Counted from the stretch's first letter, positions 19,890-28,830 are shown. The stretch: DNA of 64,000 bases from Plantactinospora sp. BC1 (GCF_003030345.1 NZ_CP028158.1:7440001-7504000), one strand, 5' to 3'. Program-made: numbers and translations. Notes: generated from the letters alone by a model not told the origin.

Positions 19890-20699
19890 TCAGCGCTGCT
19901 GGTCCGCCTGGCCGCTGCCGCTCAGGGCCAGGCCGGGGCCGCTCTCGGGGTGGTCGATCAGGAGTTCGTGCAGTTCCGCGCTGGCCCGGGCGACGTCCTC
20001 GAAGTGCGCGTTGCGGCCCAGGGAGCGGGGACGCGGGATGTTGATGTCGAGCACCTTGCGGATCTGCCCGGGGCGCGGACTGAGTACGACGACCCGGTCG
20101 GCGAGCAGCACCGCCTCGTCGATCGAGTGGGTGACGAAGACGATCGTCGCCGAGTGCTCCATGTGAATCCGCTGGAGTTCGACCGAGAGTTCCTCCCGGG
20201 TCAGCGCGTCCAGCGCGGAGAACGGCTCGTCCATCAGCAGCACCTTCGGCTGCTGGATCAGGGCCCGGCACAGCGACACCCGCTGCTGCATGCCGCCGGA
20301 GAGTTCGTGCGGAAGCCGCTTCTCGAACTCGCTGAGCCCGACCATCGACAGCAGTTCGCGGGCCCGGTCGCGGTGCGCGGCCTTGCTCCAGCCGAAGATC
20401 TCGGTGGGCAGCATGACGTTGTCGAGGACCGACCGCCAGGGCAGCAGCGCCGGGCGCTGGAAGACCATGGCGATGTCGCGCCGTGGCCGGGTGACGACCT
20501 CGTCCGCCACCCGGATCTCGCCCTCGGTCACCGGCAGCAGACCGGCGACCAGGCGCAGCAGGGTGGACTTGCCGCAGCCGGAGCGGCCCACCACGGCGAG
20601 GAACTCGCCCTCGGCGACGTCGAGGTCGATCCGCCGCAGCGCCTCGACGGAACCGGACCGACCACCGAAGGTCCGGGATACTCCGGAGAGTCGGATCAT
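19890..20699 (-). CDS. NitT/TauT-type ABC transporter ATPase
   Basis: A 269-residue nucleotide-binding subunit. Walker A is GRSGCGKSTL, the Q-loop region is MVFQRPALLPW, the signature is LSGGMQQRV, Walker B is VLLMDEPFSALD and the H-loop is FVTHSIDEAV. LSPRPGQI after the H-loop and GSVEALRRIDLDV near the start are typical of the SsuB/TauB/NrtD class importing nitrate, sulfonates, taurine or pyrimidines. ATG 20699 (MIRLSGVSRTF) is used, with GGGGTGG upstream. It follows the lipoprotein gene at 20809 on the same strand after 109 bases. That lipoprotein is of another transporter class, whereas a matching permease and binding protein lie 7 kb away (27937-29902). Confidence 0.9.
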   Translation of the reverse strand: MIRLSGVSRTFGGRSGSVEALRRIDLDVAEGEFLAVVGRSGCGKSTLLRLVAGLLPVTEGEIRVADEVVTRPRRDIAMVFQRPALLPWRSVLDNVMLPTEIFGWSKAAHRDRARELLSMVGLSEFEKRLPHELSGGMQQRVSLCRALIQQPKVLLMDEPFSALDALTREELSVELQRIHMEHSATIVFVTHSIDEAVLLADRVVVLSPRPGQIRKVLDINIPRPRSLGRNAHFEDVARASAELHELLIDHPESGPGLALSGSGQADQQR

Positions 20700-20808
20700 C
20701 GCTTTGCCACCCCATTCGACAGGTCGACAGTGTCGACAGGCTATCCCGGACGCCTTCCGGCGGCGAGGACTCGTTCCGCGCCGCCGGGCCGCGTCGTCGA
20801 TCGCCGGC

Positions 20809-22002
20809 TCAGCCGGCCAGCCGCCAGCGGCCACCACGGGCCACCAGCAGGCTCAACGCCTGGGGCATCAGCCCCGAGTGGTTCTCCGGCGTCATCCGGA
20901 TCGGGCCGGAGAGGCCGTCGGTCTCGGCGGTCTCCAGCAGGCTGCGGATGCGTGCCCGGTCCGGCTCCTCGCCGCCGCCGGCCCGTACCGCCGCGTCCAC
21001 GATCAGTTGCAGCGCGTCGGCCGCGAACGAGGAGTACCCGTAGTAGCCGCCGAACCGGGCGGTGTAGTCCCGGAACCACTGCTTGCTCGCCGCCTTGGCC
21101 GGGGTGGTCGCGATCACGTCGTCGATCACCATGGTCTGGGTGAAGACCATCGTGGTCCTCTCCGCCGCGCCGCCGCTGTTGCCGATGAAGAGGTCGCCGG
21201 CGGCCACCGCGTCGAGGAAGATGTGGCCCTTGAAGCCCTCGGAGGCGAGGCGCCCGATCGCCAGGTTGGCCTGGTCGGCCGGGGTCCACACGATGATCGC
21301 GTCCGGCTCTTCCGCCACCAGTGCGGCGACCGGTTGGCTGACGTCGGTGTCGGTCACCTTCACCGTCCGCTTCGCCAGGATCGGGATGTCGGTGGCGTCC
21401 TCCTCGACGCCGACGAGTTCGCTCGCCAGCGTCCGCGCGCCCTCCTCGCCGTACTTGTCGGCGGTGTGCAGCAGGGCCACCGATTCGACGCCGCGGACCC
21501 GGAGTTCGGCGGCGATCGCGGCGACGTTGTCGCGGGCGTTCGGGCCGAGTTTGAACATGTATTCCCGGTCCGGTCCGGGTGCGGCGACTTCACCGGCGGG
21601 GGCGAGCGCGATCGTCGGAACCTGCTTGCTCTTCACCGTCTTCGCCGCACCGATGGCGCAGTCGTTACAACTGCCCATGATGATGCCGCTGATCGCCGGG
21701 TTGGCGGTGAAATCGCCGATATTGGTTGCCGAGATGCTGGGGTCGAACTTGTTGTCCCGGACCTCCAGGCGAACCCGACGACCGTCCAGCGCACCGGACT
21801 CGTTCAGTTGTTCGACCTTGAGTTCCAGTGCCCGCTGGTAGGCCTTGCCGACCTGTGGGGCCGCGCCGGACAGTTCCAGGTCGGCGCCGATCACGATCTC
21901 CCCGGACTCCTTCTCCGGCGCGCCGAACTGGCAGCCGGTCAGCGAGGTTGCCAGGATGGCCGACGCGAGCAGCGCGGGTATCGCGGAGCGGATGGGCCTC
22001 AA
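20809..22002 (-). CDS. type-1 periplasmic-binding-fold substrate-binding lipoprotein
   Basis: A 397-residue lipoprotein. The start is TTG 22002, supported by GGAGG at 22009-22013 with 6-nt spacing; no ATG or GTG fits as well. The N-terminus RPIRSAIPALLASAILATSL ends in a lipobox L-T-G-C, so the mature protein is anchored at about Cys25. The body follows the leucine/amide-binding (Peripla_BP_6) fold: VIGADLELSGAAPQVGKAYQRA, SATNIGDFTANPAISGIIMG and PDAIIVWTPADQANLAIGRL. Such proteins bind amino acids, amides or similar ligands. No matching LivH/LivM permease is nearby, only a NitT/TauT-type ATPase. It could serve a distant permease or act as a sensor for the neighbouring kinase. Confidence 0.88.
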   Translation of the reverse strand: MRPIRSAIPALLASAILATSLTGCQFGAPEKESGEIVIGADLELSGAAPQVGKAYQRALELKVEQLNESGALDGRRVRLEVRDNKFDPSISATNIGDFTANPAISGIIMGSCNDCAIGAAKTVKSKQVPTIALAPAGEVAAPGPDREYMFKLGPNARDNVAAIAAELRVRGVESVALLHTADKYGEEGARTLASELVGVEEDATDIPILAKRTVKVTDTDVSQPVAALVAEEPDAIIVWTPADQANLAIGRLASEGFKGHIFLDAVAAGDLFIGNSGGAAERTTMVFTQTMVIDDVIATTPAKAASKQWFRDYTARFGGYYGYSSFAADALQLIVDAAVRAGGGEEPDRARIRSLLETAETDGLSGPIRMTPENHSGLMPQALSLLVARGGRWRLAG

Positions 22003-22456
22003 CTCAGTCCTCCAGGTATCCGGCGCGGGCGGGGTGCTTGCCCGGCCGCCGATCCAGTCGTCCACAATGGATGGCAGCGATCTGCCGTACGGTTCACGCG
22101 AAGCCTTCAAACCCGCAAAACCTTGCCAATGCCGGACGCCTGGGTCAAGCGGTGGATGCCCGGCCGGTTTCGGGATGACGGGTCTCACATAGTGATAAGA
22201 GGGGGTACGGGTGCGGGATAACTTTCCAGATACAAGTGACCACTCTAGAGATATATGTGCTGATCAGAGACTTGCCGATTCATCGATCTCCCGGCGCCGA
22301 GGGTAGCCGACGTCCCATGATGGACCTTTGCTGCCCTCCCGTCGCTTCCCAAAGCGGCCTTCTTCTGATGAAATCGCGGCCGTGCCGCGTGCGGCTCGAT
22401 CCGCTGCAGCAGGCATCGGTCGACGGGTCACGTAATGAAACGACGGAGGCGATGTC
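22003..22456. other. 454-bp divergent intergenic region, relatively AT-rich
   Basis: It separates the minus-strand lipoprotein from the plus-strand conservon and must hold both promoters. The centre (about 22215-22275) is AT-richer than its surroundings, with ctagagatatatgtgctgat. No convincing -35/-10 pair, palindrome or RNA structure was identified. A 74-codon open frame at 22236-22460 lacks coding character and was not accepted. Confidence 0.4.
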
Positions 22457-25400
22457 GTGAGCACCGGACCTACGACCCTGCCCGCAAAAGGTCTGCGGGG
22501 GGGCGCTGCACCGCGCCGCTGGCTTCCCCGGCTACGGGACACCCGGATCCGGTCCAAGCTCGCACTCCTGCTCGTCGTCCCGGTCGCCGCGGTCCTCGCG
22601 CTCGCCACGATCCGACTGGTCGACATCGGACAGGGCGCCTACCAGGCCGGCGTGCTCCGGTCGCTGACCGAACTCTCCGCCGACATCTCGGCGCTCACCC
22701 AGGACGTGCACAAGGAGCGGATCGCCGCCGCGCGGCTGCTGGCCGAGTCGAAGGAGACCACGACCGAGGCGTACGACGCGTACGTGCAGCGCACCGATGC
22801 CCGGATCGCCGCGTACAACGACCGGCGGGCCCAGGTCAGCGACGTCCCGGCCTCGGTGGAGGACCGGCTGCGGGTCATCGACGACCGGCTGGCGACGCTC
22901 AACGGCACCCGGCAGGAGGTGCTGGAGCGCCCGCAGATGCCACCCGGCGAGGCCACCCTGCGGTACGGCATGATCATCGGTGAACTCGTGGCGTACGGCG
23001 AGGCGCTCGGCCAGATCTCCGGGGAGAGCGCGGTCGGCGACAGCCTGCGTACCCTCTCCGCGCTCGCCCAGGCGAAGGAGGCGGTGGCCGAGGAGGAGGC
23101 GGTGGTCTACAGCGCCCTCGCCAACACCCAGGTGCTGGACCAGGAGCAGTTCTCGGCCTTCATCGCCACCCTGACCAGCCAGCAGGAGGCGCTGCTGGCC
23201 TTCGGCGCCTCCGCCAACGCCCGGCAGGAGGCGGTGGTCAACGGCGCCGTCACCGGCGACGCGGTGATCCTCGCCGACAAGGTGGCCCGGGACCTGACCC
23301 GGTCGGTCGGGCAGCGGGCACCGATCAGCGCCAGCTCGGCGGCGATCGCGATCGGCTCGATCAACGACCTGATGCGCTGGGCGGAGACGCTGCTCGAATC
23401 CGACCTGCTGGACCAAGCCGAGTCGGCCCGCTCCGAGGTCGTCCAGCAGGCGATCATCGAGTCGGTGATCGTGCTTCTCACGCTGATCGTCGCGCTCGCC
23501 CTCGCCGTGGTGCTGGCCCGGTCGCTCAACCAGTCGCTGCGCCGGCTCCGCGAGGGTGCGCTCTCGGTGGCCAACCACGACCTGCCCGAGGCGGTCCGCC
23601 GGCTCCGGGACGTCGGCACCATCGGCGACGGCGGCGTCGACGAGATCGTCCGGCAGGTCCGGGACCCGATCCGGCTCAACAACAAGGACGAGGTGGGCCA
23701 GGTCGCGCTGGCCTTCAACGTCGTACACAAGGAAGCGGTCCGGATCGCGGCCGAGCAGGCCGCCCTGCGGACCAGCGTCTCGGCGATGTTCCTCAGCCTG
23801 GCCCGCCGAAGCCAGACCCTGGTCGACCGGATGATCGGTGAACTCGACGCGATCGAGCGGGGTGAGGAGGACCCGAAGCGGCTGGCGCAGCTCTTCGAGC
23901 TCGACCACCTGGCCACCCGGATGCGCCGCAACGACGAGAACCTGCTCGTGCTGGCCGGCGCCGACTCGACGGCGCCCCGCCGCGAGGACGCGTTGCTGAT
24001 CGACGCGCTGCGGGCCGCGCAGTCCGAGGTGGAGCTCTACAACCGGATCGAGTTCGGCACCGTCGATCCGGACATCTCGGTCGCCGCGCACGCGGTCAAC
24101 GACGTGGTCCGGCTGGTCGCCGAGCTGCTCGACAACGCGACCCGCTTCTCGCCGCCGCACACCACGGTGGTCGCCGACGCCCGCCGGATCCGCGACTACG
24201 TGTTGATCCAGGTGGAGGACCGGGGACTCGGCCTCAGCGAGGAGCAGATGGACGCCCTCAACCGCCGGCTGGCCGAACCGCCGGCGGTCGACGTGGCGGC
24301 CTTCCGGCTGATGGGCCTCGCGGTGGTGGGCCGGCTGGCGCACCGGCACGACATCCGGGTCGACCTGCGCCGCAACGTCGAGGGCGGCACGGTCGCCCAG
24401 GTCACCCTGCCGGCCAGCACGGTGGTGCTGCCGAACCCGCGCGGTCGCGACCAGGTCCTCGGCCGGCAGCGGCAGCCGCTCGCCGTCGAGCAGGGACCGG
24501 CCACCGGCCGGCCGTCGACCGGCGCCGCCTGGCAGGAGACGCTCTCTCCGGTCGGCGCGTCGCGTACCGCCGGCACCCTGACCGAGCAGTGGCGCAGCGC
24601 GGCGGGCAACCAGTGGCAGACCGGGGGTGACCCGGCCGGAGCGATGCCGGCCAGCACCGGTGCGCCGGTCAACAGCCAGTTGACGGCGAGCCAGTTGCCG
24701 GCGATGCCCGCGCCGACGTACCAGCAGGGCATGACGCCGACCTACCAGAACCCGGCGTCGACGGCACCGCCCGCGCACACGGGTCTGGCCGGTTCGACCG
24801 GGGTCACCTCGCCGACCGTGCAGTACCCGACGGTCGCGTCCTCGCTGCCGCAGCGCGGCGGCATGGGTGCCGGCCCGGCCGCGACGCACGCCATGACGCC
24901 CGCCGGGGCGGCACCGTCCGGCCTGCCCTCCGGCCCGGTCGCGGGTACCCCGGTGAACGCCGCCTCCGCGGTCGCGCCCCGGGTGGAGGACACCGGCGAG
25001 GCGCCGATCTTCCGCGAGATGGAGGCGGTCTGGTTCCGTTCCCACGGCTCGGACTCGACCGCGATCTTCACCGTGCCGCCGGGCGGCTACCAGTCGCCAC
25101 CGGCACCGAGTGCTCCGCCGTCGCCGAACTCGGCGACCCCGGGCCGTACCCCGCTGACCCCCCGCACTCCCGGGCGTTCGGCACCGCCACCGGCCCCCTA
25201 CGCACCACCGACGCCGCCACCGGCGGCCGCACCGCCACCGGTCCCCGCGCCCGCGCCGGCCGCGGCACCTCCGGCGCCGACCGCGCCCGCGCCGGCCGGA
25301 CAGGCCGGGCCCGAGGGATCCTGGCGGACCGCGGCCGACGAGGGCTGGGCCCGGGCCAGCCGGGCGGCGGAGCCGGCCGCCGCTGGCACGACCCGGTCCG

Positions 25401-25594
25401 GCCTGCCGAAGCGGGTACCCCAGGCGCAACTCGTGCCCGGTGGCGTCGAGCCCAAGACCGGGCGCGAGCGGACCAGGCGTACCCCGGACGAGGTGCGCGG
25501 TCTGTTGTCGGCCTACCACCGTGGCGTACAGCGCGGGCGGACGGCCGGTTCCGAGCAGAACGGCATGATCTCAACCAAGGAGACGAGCGGATGA
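22457..25594 (+). CDS. cvnA: conservon sensor histidine kinase-like protein CvnA (nitrate/nitrite-sensor type)
   Basis: A 1,045-residue membrane kinase-like protein. GTG 22457 lies 6 nt after GGAGGC. TM1 is at about 35-53; an extracytoplasmic NIT-type helical sensor follows (about 60-330); TM2 is at about 335-357 (VIVLLTLIVALALAVVLA), then HAMP. The H-box reads LDHLATRMRRNDENLLVLAG and the HATPase domain (about 545-660) has the N-box AELLDNATRFSPP and G-box EDRGLGL. The last about 385 residues are Pro/Ala/Gly-rich and unstructured. It is the first of four genes forming a conservon, a membrane-linked complex compared with eukaryotic G-protein systems. Its stop overlaps cvnB by four bases. Confidence 0.93.
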   Translation: MSTGPTTLPAKGLRGGAAPRRWLPRLRDTRIRSKLALLLVVPVAAVLALATIRLVDIGQGAYQAGVLRSLTELSADISALTQDVHKERIAAARLLAESKETTTEAYDAYVQRTDARIAAYNDRRAQVSDVPASVEDRLRVIDDRLATLNGTRQEVLERPQMPPGEATLRYGMIIGELVAYGEALGQISGESAVGDSLRTLSALAQAKEAVAEEEAVVYSALANTQVLDQEQFSAFIATLTSQQEALLAFGASANARQEAVVNGAVTGDAVILADKVARDLTRSVGQRAPISASSAAIAIGSINDLMRWAETLLESDLLDQAESARSEVVQQAIIESVIVLLTLIVALALAVVLARSLNQSLRRLREGALSVANHDLPEAVRRLRDVGTIGDGGVDEIVRQVRDPIRLNNKDEVGQVALAFNVVHKEAVRIAAEQAALRTSVSAMFLSLARRSQTLVDRMIGELDAIERGEEDPKRLAQLFELDHLATRMRRNDENLLVLAGADSTAPRREDALLIDALRAAQSEVELYNRIEFGTVDPDISVAAHAVNDVVRLVAELLDNATRFSPPHTTVVADARRIRDYVLIQVEDRGLGLSEEQMDALNRRLAEPPAVDVAAFRLMGLAVVGRLAHRHDIRVDLRRNVEGGTVAQVTLPASTVVLPNPRGRDQVLGRQRQPLAVEQGPATGRPSTGAAWQETLSPVGASRTAGTLTEQWRSAAGNQWQTGGDPAGAMPASTGAPVNSQLTASQLPAMPAPTYQQGMTPTYQNPASTAPPAHTGLAGSTGVTSPTVQYPTVASSLPQRGGMGAGPAATHAMTPAGAAPSGLPSGPVAGTPVNAASAVAPRVEDTGEAPIFREMEAVWFRSHGSDSTAIFTVPPGGYQSPPAPSAPPSPNSATPGRTPLTPRTPGRSAPPPAPYAPPTPPPAAAPPPVPAPAPAAAPPAPTAPAPAGQAGPEGSWRTAADEGWARASRAAEPAAAGTTRSGLPKRVPQAQLVPGGVEPKTGRERTRRTPDEVRGLLSAYHRGVQRGRTAGSEQNGMISTKETSG

Positions 25595-26001
25595 ACAGGC
25601 CAGCAGCGATGCAGGACATGGGTTGGCTGCTCAGTAACTTCGCCGACAGCGTCGCCGGCATCGCACACGTCGTCGCGGTCTCGGCGGACGGCCTGCTCCT
25701 CGCCTCGTCCCGGGACCTGCCGCCGGACCGGGCCGACCAGCTCGCGGCGATCACCTCCGGCGTGGTCAGCCTGACCGACGGCGCCTCCCGGATGTTCAGC
25801 GCCGGCGGGGTGCTCCAGACGGTGATCGAGATGGACAGTGGCTACCTGTTCCTGATGTCCATCAGCGACGGTTCCTCGATGGCGGTGCTCGCCGCCCGGA
25901 GCTGCGACGTGGGCCAGGTCGGCTACGAGATGGCGCTGCTGGTGGAACGGGTCGGTGCGGCGCTGGTGCCGTTGCCGCGCGAGGCCGTTTCGCGTCCGTA
26001 A
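25591..26001 (+). CDS. cvnB: conservon roadblock/LC7 protein CvnB
   Basis: A 136-residue roadblock/LC7-fold protein. The sequence MQDMGWLLSNFADSVAGIAH, then VVAVSADGLLLASSRDLPPD, VVSLTDGASRMF and MDSGYLFLMSISDGSSMAVLA, is the conserved CvnB pattern. The fold is related to MglB, which regulates the small GTPase MglA, so it probably modulates CvnD. ATG 25591 overlaps the cvnA stop (ATGA), implying coupled translation and fixed stoichiometry with the sensor. Confidence 0.95.
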   Translation: MNRPAAMQDMGWLLSNFADSVAGIAHVVAVSADGLLLASSRDLPPDRADQLAAITSGVVSLTDGASRMFSAGGVLQTVIEMDSGYLFLMSISDGSSMAVLAARSCDVGQVGYEMALLVERVGAALVPLPREAVSRP

Positions 26002-26065
26002 TCCGGCGCACACGAAGGATGGCAACGGTGAAACCGCGACTCGACTCTGAGGAGGTGACCACGGT

Positions 26066-26434
26066 ATGGAGGGACGACGCGATGACCCGCGTGGCGCGCT
26101 CGTCCGACCGTACGCGGTCACCCGCGGCCGTACCGAACCTCGCCAGGACATCGCGCTCGAGGCGGTGCTCGTGGCGAGCCCGGCCGCGGTCGTGGAGTCC
26201 CGGTTCGCCGGCCATGACAAGCACCGCATCGCCACGATCTGCGAGGGCCGGGCGCAGTCACTGGCGGAGATCGCCGCGTACACCCGGCTGCCGTTGGGTG
26301 TCGCCCGGGTGCTGGTCGCCGACATGGTGGCGGACAGCCTGCTGACGCTGCACAATGCCGCTCCACCGTCGGAGGCGTACGAGGAGCGGATGGAACTGCT
26401 TGAGAGGGTGCTAAGTGGACTTCGCAGGCTATGA
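26066..26434 (+). CDS. cvnC: conservon DUF742 protein CvnC
   Basis: A 122-residue DUF742 protein. It begins with the conserved VRPYAVTRGRTEP block and has a winged-helix-like core: HRIATICEGRAQSLAEIAAY, then TRLPLGVARVLVADMVADSL and LLTLHNA. DUF742 proteins are the third element of conservons and form part of the membrane complex. ATG 26066 has GAGGAGGTG upstream at about 8-nt spacing. Its last 20 bases overlap cvnD. This copy has a C-terminal extension, EERMELLERVLSGLRRL, that may form a short coiled coil. Confidence 0.93.
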   Translation: MEGRRDDPRGALVRPYAVTRGRTEPRQDIALEAVLVASPAAVVESRFAGHDKHRIATICEGRAQSLAEIAAYTRLPLGVARVLVADMVADSLLTLHNAAPPSEAYEERMELLERVLSGLRRL

Positions 26435-27068
26435 CTCGGCCAGGCCGCGTCGCGGCGGTGGTGGCGGTGGCGGCGGCGGTGGTGGTGGCGGGATCACCTC
26501 CGCGAAGATCGTTATTGCCGGCGGGTTCGGGGTCGGCAAGACGACGCTCGTGGGCGCGGTCTCGGAGATCACCCCGCTGACCACCGAGGCGGTGATGACC
26601 GCGGCCGGGGTCGGCATCGACGACCCCTCCAAGGTGCCGGGCAAGGAGACCACCACGGTCGCCATGGACTTCGGCCGGATCACCATGGCCCAGGACCTGA
26701 TCCTCTATCTGTTCGGCACGCCCGGACAGACCCGGTTCTGGTTCATGTGGGACGAGATCATCCGTGGTGCCGTCGGCGCGGCGGTGCTGGTCGACACCCG
26801 GCGGATCACCGACGCGTTCGCGCCGCTGGACTACTTCGAGAACCGGCACCTGCCGTACGTCGTGGCGTTGAACTGCTTCGACGGCGCACCGCAGTACGAG
26901 GCGGAGGAGGTACGCGAGGCGCTCGCGATCGCCCCGCACGTGCCGCTGGTGATGTGCGACGCCCGACACCGCGAGTCGGTCAAGCACGTGCTGGTGAACG
27001 TGGTACAGCACGCGATGGAGACGTTGCGTGCGGAGCACGGCCGGGGCCAACCCACCCCGGTCGGCTGA
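26415..27068 (+). CDS. cvnD: conservon GTPase-like protein CvnD with poly-glycine linker
   Basis: A 217-residue MglA/Arf-like P-loop GTPase. Walker A is GGFGVGKTT; PGKETTTVAMDFGRI and YLFGTPGQTRFWFMWDEI correspond to switch I/II, and VVALNCFDGA occupies the NKxD position. The GTG at 26415 lies inside cvnC, 20 bases before its end, after GAGAGGGTG. Between the short N-terminus and the first strand lie 13 consecutive glycines (codons 26455-26493). I do not know this as usual in the family, where the segment is shorter. It is the effector-side partner of CvnB and closes the operon. Confidence 0.94.
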   Translation: MDFAGYDSARPRRGGGGGGGGGGGGGITSAKIVIAGGFGVGKTTLVGAVSEITPLTTEAVMTAAGVGIDDPSKVPGKETTTVAMDFGRITMAQDLILYLFGTPGQTRFWFMWDEIIRGAVGAAVLVDTRRITDAFAPLDYFENRHLPYVVALNCFDGAPQYEAEEVREALAIAPHVPLVMCDARHRESVKHVLVNVVQHAMETLRAEHGRGQPTPVG

Positions 27069-27141
27069 CCCTCGCGATACGCAGGCTTGCCGGGCCCGGG
27101 GAGGCTCCGCGGTTCAATCCTGCACAACGAGAGGGACAGAC

Positions 27142-27861
27142 ATGCCACAGCACGATGGCCCCGATGGCGGCTCCGTAGTCGTCATCGGGGGTACCTCCGG
27201 CCTCGGCCGGGACGTGGCCGAGCACTACGCGAAGCGGGGCCTTGAGGTCGTCGTCACCGGCCGCGACGCGGCCCGGACCGAGGCGGTCGCCGCCGAGATC
27301 GGTGGCCGGACGACGGGTCTCGCCGTCGACCTCGCCAGGCCCGAGTCCATCGCCGCCGCGCTCGCCGGGATCGGCGAGATCAAACACCTTGTCCTCTCCG
27401 CCTTCGTCCGGGACGTCAACAAGGTCGCGGACTACCAGATCGACCGCGCCGTCAGCCTGGTAACGGTCAAGCTGGTCGGCTACACCGAGGTGGCGCACAC
27501 CCTCGCGTCCCGGCTCTCCCCGACCGGTTCGATCCTGCTCTTCGGCGGCGGTTCCAAGGACCGGCCGTTCCCGGGTTCGGCGACGGTCTCCACGGTCAAC
27601 GCCGGGGTGGTGGGGCTGGTCAACGTGCTCGCCGCCGAGCTGCGGCCGGTCCGGGTCAACGCCCTGCACCCGGGCATCGTCGGCGACAGCCCGTTCTGGG
27701 CCAAGCAGCCGGCCGAGGTGCACGAGACCTACCGGGCGCGTACCCCGACGGGCCGGCTGACCACCATGGCGGACGTCACCGACGCCGCCGTGTTCCTGCT
27801 GGAGAACCCGGCCGTCAACGGGGTCAACCTCAATATCAACGGCGGTTCCGGACTGATCTGA
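27142..27861 (+). CDS. SDR-fold protein with substituted catalytic residues
   Basis: A 239-residue Rossmann protein. ATG 27142 follows GAGAGGGAC. The nucleotide-binding motif GGTSGLGRDVAEHYAKRGLEV is intact, with TGRD after strand 2 and VDLARPES after strand 3. The segment aligned with the catalytic YxxxK reads VSTVNAGVVGLVN, so Tyr becomes Val and Lys becomes Asn; the preceding Ser region is GSILLFGGGSKDR. It ends NGVNLNINGGSGLI, the usual SDR tail. It may still bind NAD(P) but is unlikely to use normal SDR chemistry; a regulatory or structural role is possible. It lies on the same strand 73 bases after cvnD and converges with an ABC permease across a shared terminator. Confidence 0.85.
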   Translation: MPQHDGPDGGSVVVIGGTSGLGRDVAEHYAKRGLEVVVTGRDAARTEAVAAEIGGRTTGLAVDLARPESIAAALAGIGEIKHLVLSAFVRDVNKVADYQIDRAVSLVTVKLVGYTEVAHTLASRLSPTGSILLFGGGSKDRPFPGSATVSTVNAGVVGLVNVLAAELRPVRVNALHPGIVGDSPFWAKQPAEVHETYRARTPTGRLTTMADVTDAAVFLLENPAVNGVNLNINGGSGLI

Positions 27862-27867
27862 CCCGGT

Positions 27868-27909
27868 GGGCGGATCACCGCCGGCCGTGGCCGCAGCGGT
27901 GATCCGCCC
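27868..27909. terminator. bidirectional terminator between the SDR gene and ABC permease gene
   Basis: A perfect 14-bp inverted repeat, GGGCGGATCACCGC (27868-27881) with GCGGTGATCCGCCC (27896-27909), has a 14-nt loop. It lies between the stops of two converging genes. Confidence 0.75.
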
Positions 27910-27936
27910 GATCGGTTCGGCGCGGGACGGGCCGGC

Positions 27937-28761
27937 TCAGGCGGAGATCTTCCGGGCCCACGGCACCGCGAGCCGTTCGGCCACGACGACCGCGTAGAAG
28001 ACGCTGATCCCGATCACCCCGGTCAGGGTGATCGCGGCGAACGCCAGCGGGGTGTCGAAGGACTGCTGGGTGTTGTAGATGATCGCCCCGAGCCCCTGGT
28101 TCAGGGTCTGCAACTCGGCCACCACGGCGCCGATCAGCGAGAGCGTGATGCCGAGTTTCAGCCCCACGAAGAGCTGGGGCAGCGCCCAGGGCAGCCGTAC
28201 CTTCAGGTAGGTCTTCAGTCGGGACGCGGAGAGCGACCTGGTCAGCTCGTAGAGGTCGGTCGGGGTGGAGGTCAGGCCCGCCATGGTGGCGATCATGACG
28301 GGGAAGAACGCGATCAGGACGACCAGGGTGAGCTTCGTCCGCGCGTCGTAGCCGATCCAGAGGATCAGCAGCGGTATGAGCGAGACCTTCGGCACCGCGT
28401 TGAATGCCACGATCATCGGCAGGGTGGCCTGCTCGATCAGGCGCGAGCTGGTCAGCAGCAGCGCCGCGACGATCCCGCCGACCGCCGCGAGACCGAAGCC
28501 GACGAGGGTTCCCCAGAGGGTCGCCCAGGCCGCTTCGAACAGATAGGCGGGCTGCCGGCGGAAGGCGTCGACGACCTCCGGCGGCGACGGCAGGAAGAGG
28601 GTCCGGACGTCGAAGACGACGGTCACCAGCCACCACAGGGCGATCGCGAGGACGGTGCCGGTGATCGGCAGCGCGACCCGGGCGCCGGGGGAGAGGTTTT
28701 GCCGGCCGGTCACCGGAACCACCCCGGTCTGCGGCCGGCGCAGGGGCCTGCCGGCCGGCAC
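27937..28761 (-). CDS. NitT/TauT-type ABC transporter permease
   Basis: A 274-residue membrane subunit of the SsuC/TauC/NrtB type with about six hydrophobic segments (for example VALPITGTVLAIALWWLVTV and VGFGLAAVGGIVAALLL). The BPD_transp_1 coupling region is ELTRSLSASRLKTYLKVRLP, a form of the EAA loop that contacts the ATPase. LFLPSPPEVVDAF near the N-terminus is typical of this family. The start is uncertain: GTG 28761 is the longest frame, and in-frame GTG codons 15-20 residues further in are equally possible. It lies downstream of the binding-protein gene on the same strand, with a strong terminator between, and no ATPase gene adjoins it. Confidence 0.88.
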   Translation of the reverse strand: MPAGRPLRRPQTGVVPVTGRQNLSPGARVALPITGTVLAIALWWLVTVVFDVRTLFLPSPPEVVDAFRRQPAYLFEAAWATLWGTLVGFGLAAVGGIVAALLLTSSRLIEQATLPMIVAFNAVPKVSLIPLLILWIGYDARTKLTLVVLIAFFPVMIATMAGLTSTPTDLYELTRSLSASRLKTYLKVRLPWALPQLFVGLKLGITLSLIGAVVAELQTLNQGLGAIIYNTQQSFDTPLAFAAITLTGVIGISVFYAVVVAERLAVPWARKISA

Positions 28762-28830
28762 CGCGGGTCGTGGGCATCGCTGTCCGGAGGGGTACGGACG
28801 CGCAACATGTTCGCTCCTCTGCGTCGAAAA

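Noticed and set aside
22236-22460. A 74-codon open frame upstream of cvnA
   Set aside because: No ribosome binding site, composition unlike neighbours, no recognisable motif, and it overlaps the expected promoter region.
22532-25519. A 995-codon open frame antisense to cvnA
   Set aside because: Shadow of a GC-rich gene; the plus-strand protein has kinase motifs and an operon partner.
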